A stretch of 12,500 nucleotides of DNA from NCBI GenBank assembly GCA_012295275.1, contig CM022671.1, positions 20,135,322 to 20,147,821 of the forward strand. Direction: 5' to 3'. How positions within the stretch are numbered: the stretch's first letter is position 1; each line of letters starts with the position of its first letter. The notes below the pieces were generated by a model, which worked only from the letters and a program-made list of their open reading frames with translations, had not been told where the DNA came from and searched no databases. The stretch comes from Chrysomallon squamiferum. Its lineage: Eukaryota > Mollusca > Gastropoda > Neomphalida > Peltospiridae. The position numbers and the translations under genes were made by a program. Below, one piece after another: positions 8,048-12,500 of this stretch.

Positions 8048-8253
8048 GCAGACATGAAGCGGTTGTTAATGACTGCTGTTGTCGCGATTGTTTGTTGTCT
8101 GGGATCCTTTTGATCTCTGTACTTCTAAACAACCACATAAAAAAGTCTTTATTCCAAACTAATTTTCGTCTTACAGATTTGTGATGAGAAATTATTGCTA
8201 GTATAATTTTTATTGTTATTGTTACTTTTCCTGTATTGCTTATGTTTTATATC
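8048..8253. other. Unique DNA with a short hydrophobic frame
   Basis: From ATG 8054 the plus strand reads MKRLLMTAVVAIVCCLGSF and stops at TGA 8111-8113. This has the charge and hydrophobic pattern of a signal peptide, but the frame is only 19 codons from that ATG (39 coding codons before the stop from the earlier in-frame ATG at 7997). No good splice donor precedes the stop. It is probably chance. Confidence 0.35.
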
Positions 8254-8379
8254 TATAATAATAATAATAATAATAATAAAAATAAATATATATATATATA
8301 TTTTATTTAATTTTTTTCTTTTTTTTTTTCTTTTTAATTTTTTTTTAATTATAATTATTATTTTTTAAATTTATTTATT
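8254..8379. repeat. Compound (TAA)n-(TA)n-poly(T) low-complexity tract
   Basis: About nine TAA units (8254-8280), TA alternation (8286-8301), then T-runs broken by C and AA, and TTATT/TTTA motifs to 8379. No gene. Confidence 0.95.
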
Positions 8380-8520
8380 TCAAAGAATATTTCGCTTCTC
8401 AATATGCAGTGTAATTTCAACCGTAATTTCAACAAAATAAATTTTTATTAAGTGCGATTTATTAACTTTAACGGTAATTTCAAATACAATGAATCTGACC
8501 ATGTGAAGTAGCCAACAAAG
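8380..8520. other. AT-rich DNA with a triplicated 10-mer
   Basis: GTAATTTCAA occurs three times between about 8410 and 8483: two copies adjacent and one some 60 bp later. Otherwise unremarkable. Confidence 0.4.
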
Positions 8521-8643
8521 ATGAAAACACCAGCACAGCCCCTGTTCATTACATTAGTTTTACTAGTAACGCTAGGCCGCATATATCAAGGCGAGAACAT
8601 ATTTTTGTTTATTTGTCTCTTCCCTAGCAGAAGATCAAGATGA
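8521..8643 (+). other. Short signal-peptide-like frame overlapping an acceptor-like site
   Basis: ATG 8521 has A at -3 and an in-frame TAG at 8509-8511. The frame runs 40 codons to TGA 8641-8643. The first 19 residues (MKTPAQPLFITLVLLVTLG) look like a secretory signal: a lysine, then a hydrophobic core. The frame continues RIYQGEN and ends RRSR. A strong 3' splice-site-like sequence (pyrimidine tract ending CCCTAG, AG at 8626-8627) overlaps it. After that site a different frame is open to TAA 8682-8684. A real first exon, a terminal exon, or chance are all possible. I recognise no homologue. Confidence 0.15.
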
Positions 8644-8684
8644 ATGCTACACGAGGATCTAAAACCCCACAACCCTCTGTGTAA

Positions 8685-8843
8685 ACAAAAAATATCGTAA
8701 ATGTGTGGGTCGCGTTGCCGCAATGTGTGATGTTTTTTGTTTTTCTAACTTCTTTTCCAGCACGAATACTTTGTTGAACAAGTTGTGAAATATGTATTTA
8801 ACAGAGTGCACGAGACTGTGCTAATACTACGTTAAGTCTAATC
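8685..8843. other. Unique AT-rich DNA
   Basis: No gene or repeat is recognised. A TTTTTTGTTTTTCTAACTTC stretch ends in TTTTCCAG near 8760, another acceptor-like pyrimidine tract without a convincing exon after it. Confidence 0.4.
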
Positions 8844-8943
8844 GTTAAAATTTGTTACTGAATTAATGTGTAAGTGCTGCTCTGTTCGTAGTTAAAATTT
8901 GTTACTAAGATAATGTAGTATTAAATTCATTACTGAGTTAAAT
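8844..8943. repeat. Short degenerate direct repeats
   Basis: GTTAAAATTTGTTACT occurs at 8844 and again at 8891, each followed by a variant of GAATTAATGT. A weaker third copy (TTAAATTCATTACTGAGTTA) starts at 8921. Spacing is uneven (47 then about 30 bp), so it may be a decayed minisatellite. Confidence 0.55.
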
Positions 8944-9364
8944 GATCGCTTGACCTAATTTCAATATGACGTATACACACATACATTCGTACATACATGC
9001 ATACATATAAACATACATACATACATACATACATCTGTATGTACGTGAATATATGAAACGCATATATGTACACTCTAGGAAAAACATACACGCACGTCTA
9101 CAACATACAAGTATATATGCATGCATAAAAGCACAAGCAAAGAAACGCACACGTGCATTCTCAAGGAAACAAATGTTTATATACACAAACAAGTGAAAAA
9201 CTAACAAACACAAACAAAAATACAAACAAATACAGAAAATGACTAACAAACACGTACACAAAAAAATAAACACAACTATACACAAACTCATAGAGACAAG
9301 CGAATACAGATAAACACACATTTATCCACATGTATACTGAAACAGACATACACATACACACACT

Positions 9365-9384
9365 CACACGCGCGCGTGCACGTA
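9365..9384. other. 20-bp alternating purine-pyrimidine run with palindrome
   Basis: CACACGCGCGCGTGCACGTA alternates strictly between pyrimidine and purine, and includes a perfect 12-bp palindrome CACGCGCGCGTG (9367-9378). It is the only CG-repeat core in an otherwise CpG-poor tract. Such sequence is a classic Z-DNA former in vitro; any role here is inference. Confidence 0.7.
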
Positions 9385-9706
9385 GACATAATCAATATCT
9401 AGCACACAGAGAAAAACAAACGTACATAAAACAATGTAAAACCAGAGAAACAAATGCACAAACACATAACATGCACTCGTATACCCAAAGAAACAAATAT
9501 GTACAGACGTTAGAAACAAACGTACATATATATATAGGTATACATGCACAGACGTTCATACACACACTCGTACATATACAATCAAATACATATACGGACA
9601 TACACATACATACATACAAACACATAGGTATACACATACACCAAAAGTACATATACACACACACATCCTAACATGTATAAATTTATATATACGGGCACAT
9701 ACGTTT

Positions 9707-9729
9707 ACACACACACACACACACACACA
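9707..9729. repeat. (AC)n microsatellite
   Basis: Twenty-three bases of uninterrupted AC within the larger ACAT/CA tract. Confidence 0.95.
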
Positions 9730-9849
9730 TAAACAAGTTCAGAGTCGCGCTTACAGACGTATGTGCATCCCGTCATACACGTATAGATACAAAATATAAA
9801 TACACTTACACACATACACATACAAACACACATAAAAACACGTACACAA

Positions 9850-10000
9850 CTATCAAGGCCCTTTTAATCCGTGGCCGGACTTTTAGGCTTTCGTGTATTT
9901 TGGGCTCAGTCCGGATCTGCAGTCTTTTATTCTAGTCAACCCTTAAGAATAATACGGGCTTACACATTATTTCCTAATTTAAAGAAAATGATTCCCACGT
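9850..10000. other. GC-richer patch with SINE-like fragments
   Basis: CCGGACT (9875-9881) and AGTCCGG (9908-9914) form a 7-bp inverted repeat. GGGCTCAGTCC at 9902-9912 resembles a Pol III B-box as found in tRNA-derived SINEs. AGAATAATACGGGCTTACA at 9946-9964 resembles, from memory, a conserved 3' piece of octopus SINEs. Order and strand agree, but the spacing is much shorter than in a full element. It could be a heavily deleted SINE or chance. Confidence 0.25.
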
Positions 10001-10612
10001 GATCCAATTAACATGTAAAGTGTTCTTTCATAATCCCCTGCGAGTTCTAAAGTTTACTTAGACCTAGTGATAATAATAACATTTTCTTTGAAAACTATTC
10101 ATTTTCAGTTTACAGCTATCGACAAATTACTTTCTAGTTTTCGGGTTTTCTTGCATTTAATTTAGACTTGAATGAGAGAATACATAATATCTTCTTATGA
10201 TGAAGTTTAAACTTGTTCTATTTATAACTTCTTAATGCATCTAGAAATACTAAATAAGTTAGCAAAAGACACTGCGAATATTACGTTGTGTTTATTTAAC
10301 AAACATCTGGCTGCCAAATATTATTGTAAGTACTATTTATACAGTACTTGATTGAATACCGTTGTCATGCGCAACACGAAGCACATTGAATCAAGGAAAC
10401 ATACGTTACAATAAACCTCAGAAAAGGATTTGCATTACAGTATCTAACAATGTATTCAATTAGTCGTTACCTTTACCATTTATCAGTGTATCTTTTTTCG
10501 GATACTAAAAGGATACAGACATCTTCCGTAGCAGCCGATTGTTTCAAGATGCGCGTCATTCAACCCAGCCTGTAATTCGCAGCATGTGAATCGGAATTGA
10601 TTAGAGAGGCCC
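10001..10612. other. Unique AT-rich DNA with one small hairpin
   Basis: AAGTACT (10328-10334) and AGTACTT (10343-10349) are perfect 7-bp arms around an 8-nt loop. No gene or mobile element is recognised in the remainder. Confidence 0.5.
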
Positions 10613-10870
10613 TTTTTTTTTTTTTGATAACTGATGTTATTGTTGTTGTTGTTGTATTTTTGGTAGGGAGGTATATTTAGTTTGTTTTGTGTGTTTTTTT
10701 ATGAGTGTGTTTGTTTTGTTTTTTTTTTTTTTTTTTTTTTTGTGGACTTTTTGTTGTTGTATTTGTAGTAATTTGTTTTCTTTTGTTTTGTGTTTCTTGT
10801 GTGGTTTTTCGTTTTTTTTTTTTTTTTTTTATTTTTGTTATTATTGGAGGGTTTTGTGCCGGGGGGGGGG
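10613..10870. repeat. G+T-only low-complexity tract ending in G10
   Basis: Runs of T13 (10613-10625), T23 (10719-10741) and T19 (10812-10830) are joined by TTG and GTGT motifs, with very few A or C. The tract ends in ten G (10861-10870) after GCC. The open frames here (poly-Phe on plus, poly-Lys and Asn on minus) are artefacts. Confidence 0.9.
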
Positions 10871-10962
10871 TTGGATTGTTTTTTATAATGAAATTTGTTT
10901 AGTTTTTTAAAGTTATACCCATCACAGCAATACTTATTAAAGGTTGGAACCACTCTTTCTTT

Positions 10963-10991
10963 TTATTATTATTATTGTTGTTATTATTATT

Positions 10992-11023
<32 letters not shown>

Positions 11024-11031
11024 TATTATTA
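10963..11031. repeat. Compound (TTA)n-(ATC)n-(ATT)n microsatellite
   Basis: TTA units with two TTG variants (10963-10992) pass into about ten pure ATC units (10992-11022), then ATT. Neighbouring motifs differ by one base, consistent with expansion of a point-mutated unit. Confidence 0.95.
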
Positions 11032-11284
11032 CATCATTTCATTTTAACAAATTCTTTTGGTATTGAAATAGATATACTTAATTTTTTTATTTTAAATGGT
11101 TTTTAATCCATGTTATGGATATCCGAAATAATTGTTTCATTCATTCATTTTACGTAAGAGGAAGAAAAATAAACTGAGCTAATTTTATCAAACTTTACTT
11201 TTATAGAAATATATATATAATAAATAAAAAATATATAATTTTATATCTTAAAAATATATCTTTCTCTTATTACAGAATTTCCCC

Positions 11285-11288
<4 letters not shown>
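11032..11288. other. AT-rich DNA
   Basis: Contains TA-rich pieces (11211-11219 and around 11230-11260) and CATTCATTCATTTTA at about 11139. No gene. Confidence 0.55.

Positions 11289-11352
<64 letters not shown>
11289..11352. repeat. (CT)32 microsatellite
   Basis: Sixty-four bases of uninterrupted CT, preceded by CCCCACC and followed by TTTCTTT and a T-rich run to about 11449. It is the second long CT tract in the window and lies about 100 bp before the CpG-rich segment. In arthropods CT/GA repeats of this kind bind GAGA-type factors near promoters; whether that applies here is unknown. Confidence 0.97.
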
Positions 11353-11358
<6 letters not shown>

Positions 11359-11449
11359 AATTCTTCTTCTTTTTAATTTATTTTTTTATTCATTTATATT
11401 ATTATTAAATCTTCAGGCTGTTTACTTTTTCTTTCTTATTTCTTCTTTC

Positions 11450-11770
11450 CGAAACCACCAACCCTCGCGAATAAATCCTATGAACCGTTTATCGTGTCGT
11501 GGTGCGCAGCAGATGTTACTGGCGCGAGCAGACGATAACTAGGTGTTGTGTGTCTGCTGAACACCAGCCGCCATTATTTGAAAATCGTCTGCAGTTAAAA
11601 CAACAGCCGGCAATGAATACCGTTCCGCGGAATACCTAACCCACTGCTCTGTCTGTTTCCAATATGGATTTCATTGTCACAACATCCCGTTTATCGTAAG
11701 CTGAGGAACGTATTACCTCTTCGCGTTGGATTTCTTGTTTTCTATCTCGTGGTTCAGGTGCAGCGTTACA
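11450..11770. promoter_or_regulatory. CpG-rich unique segment, candidate promoter or 5' exon
   Basis: About 320 bp with GC near 47% by eye, against about 30% for the window, and roughly 23 CpGs, so CpG is not depleted. It holds nested inverted repeats (GCAGACGAT 11528-11536 with ATCGTCTGC 11584-11592; inside them GGTGTT 11542-11547 with AACACC 11560-11565). It also holds the palindrome TTCCGCGGAA (11623-11632) and CCGTTTATCGT twice (11485 and 11687). GCCGCCAT (11567-11574) matches the core of a YY1-type site, and on the minus strand reads ATGGCGGC. I see no long open frame and no TATA box. Confidence 0.3.
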
Positions 11771-11969
11771 AAATAAATTCATTTCTCACTGGGAGAATTA
11801 TAAGAAAATATTCGGAGTGATGCCTGAAATGCCTACAAACGGAACGGAATGGTTATAACAGTACAAATACATTTATAAAACAGCCTTTATTATTTGAATA
11901 AGTGAACGCACATAATTATATCAAATGGGGATTTTACTACTGTTTAATTTATTCATACTTTTTTTGGTT
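11771..11969. other. Unique AT-rich DNA
   Basis: GGAACGGAATGG near 11840 is the only GC-richer spot. No feature is recognised. Confidence 0.5.
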
Positions 11970-12066
11970 GTTATTATTATTATTACTTTTATTTTTTTTT
12001 TTTTTTTCAAAATTATTATTATTATTATTATTATTATTGTTTGTTTTTGTGGTTTTTTTTTTTTTT
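11970..12066. repeat. (ATT)n and poly(T) tract
   Basis: ATT units (about 11970-11985), T16 (11992-12007), about nine ATT units (12012-12039), then GT-rich sequence and T14 (12053-12066). Hydrophobic Leu/Ile/Phe frames here are artefacts. Confidence 0.94.
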
Positions 12067-12300
12067 GTTATTATTTCATGGGCAGAAAGTTAATTTTTGT
12101 TGCATCTTACACATCAGAGATATAAAATTCCCGTTAATTATTAGGATAATTGCAATTGTTTTCTCTTCCTAAATGTCACTTTAAAAGCATTTTAGACACT
12201 AGCTTTATAATCTATCTTGGGAACGTAATTTTGTCACTATCATAATCAAAGATTCTCCAGTATGGAAACTCTCAATAAATGAATGAATCAACTGATAGTT

Positions 12301-12302
<2 letters not shown>
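12067..12302. other. Unique AT-rich DNA
   Basis: AATGAATGAATCAA near 12280 is a minor tetranucleotide trace. No gene or RNA is seen. Confidence 0.5.

Positions 12303-12394
<92 letters not shown>
12303..12394. repeat. (AT)34 followed by (GTAT)6
   Basis: Sixty-eight bases of pure AT alternation pass directly into six perfect GTAT units. The AT run is self-complementary and can extrude a cruciform. The transition suggests the GTAT block arose from, or seeded, the AT block. Confidence 0.97.
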
Positions 12395-12395
<1 letters not shown>

Positions 12396-12475
12396 ATGTT
12401 TGTATGTAAATATGTACAATGTATGAATCGGTTGGATAAATTTACAGAGGAATGTGTTAAACTGAGAATTTCTAG

Positions 12476-12498
12476 ACACACACACACACACACACACA
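12476..12498. repeat. (AC)n microsatellite at window end
   Basis: Twenty-three bases of AC alternation reach the edge of the window, so the true end may lie beyond it. Confidence 0.93.
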
Positions 12499-12500
12499 AC

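Larger units (their letters stand above)
8970..9849. repeat. Nearly 900-bp ACAT/CA/AAAC low-complexity tract
   Basis: The plus strand is dominated by A and C with some T and little G. It is built from interrupted ACAT, CACA, AAAC and TATA motifs. It contains a pure (ACAT)6 at 9011-9034 and (AC)n at 9707-9729. GAAACAAAT-like words recur (near 9165, 9446 and 9488), and ACAAACGTACATA occurs twice about 100 bp apart. The apparent open frames of up to 127 aa here, cysteine-, valine- and tyrosine-rich on minus and threonine- and histidine-rich on plus, are translations of this tract. Confidence 0.9.

Noticed and set aside
8938-9671. Open frames of 127, 113, 90, 68 and 61 aa on both strands
   Set aside because: All lie in the ACAT/CA low-complexity tract. 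Overlapping frames on both strands, with composition dictated by the repeat (Cys/Val/Tyr or Thr/His), mark them as artefacts.
10861-10870. G-quadruplex
   Set aside because: It is a single G run with only a GG nearby, not four separated runs; intramolecular folding is possible but not supported by a motif.
1-12500. Prokaryotic, phage or viral origin
   Set aside because: There are no dense gene runs, ribosome binding sites, structural or replicase-like frames. The microsatellite density is typical of an animal nuclear genome.

Overview
This looks like a non-coding stretch of a large, AT-rich animal genome. The dense and varied microsatellites, the degenerate minisatellites, and two weak resemblances to tRNA-derived cephalopod SINEs point to a cephalopod such as Octopus. 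That assignment is inference, not proof. By eye GC is about 30%. I see no convincing protein-coding gene, no tRNA or rRNA, no CRISPR array, no operon structure and no intact transposase or reverse transcriptase. The longest open frames are mostly translations of simple repeats. The rest are short, unrecognised, and about what chance gives at this base composition.

Layout. Positions 1-853 are unique AT-rich DNA holding one weak open frame. Positions 854-1055 are a degenerate 58-bp tandem array with an internal 21+37 structure. Positions 1247-1645 hold (AGC)n/(AGT)n, (CA)n and a degenerate trinucleotide tract. Positions 1915-2112 are a clearer 59-bp minisatellite. A compound (AAT)n/(AAAT)n/A-rich tract follows at 2665-2810, then a TG/TATG tract at 3197-3355 and a T27 run at 3434-3460. 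Positions 3461-5021 are mostly unique. Positions 5022-5215 form a GC-richer island with two adjacent hairpins, a possible exon with a splice-donor-like end, and a possible degraded SINE head. A long (CT)n lies at 5973-6057. Positions 7795-8700 hold three short open frames with more protein-like composition; one begins like a signal peptide and overlaps a strong 3' splice-site-like sequence.

Positions 8970-9849 are a nearly 900-bp ACAT/CA-rich tract, followed by a GC-richer patch with SINE-like fragments. Positions 10613-10870 are an almost pure G+T strand ending in ten G. After an (ATT)n/(ATC)n tract and a 64-bp (CT)n tract comes the most unusual unique segment, 11450-11770. It is CpG-rich, carries nested inverted repeats and a YY1-like GCCGCCAT motif, and could be a promoter or 5' exon. 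The window ends in (AT)34(GTAT)6 and (AC)n.

No genes can be shown to work together here. The points most worth checking are the CpG-rich patch, the hairpin pair near 5.1 kb, the splice-like short frames near 5.0 and 8.6 kb, and the two minisatellites of almost equal period. None is strong enough to be called a new system.
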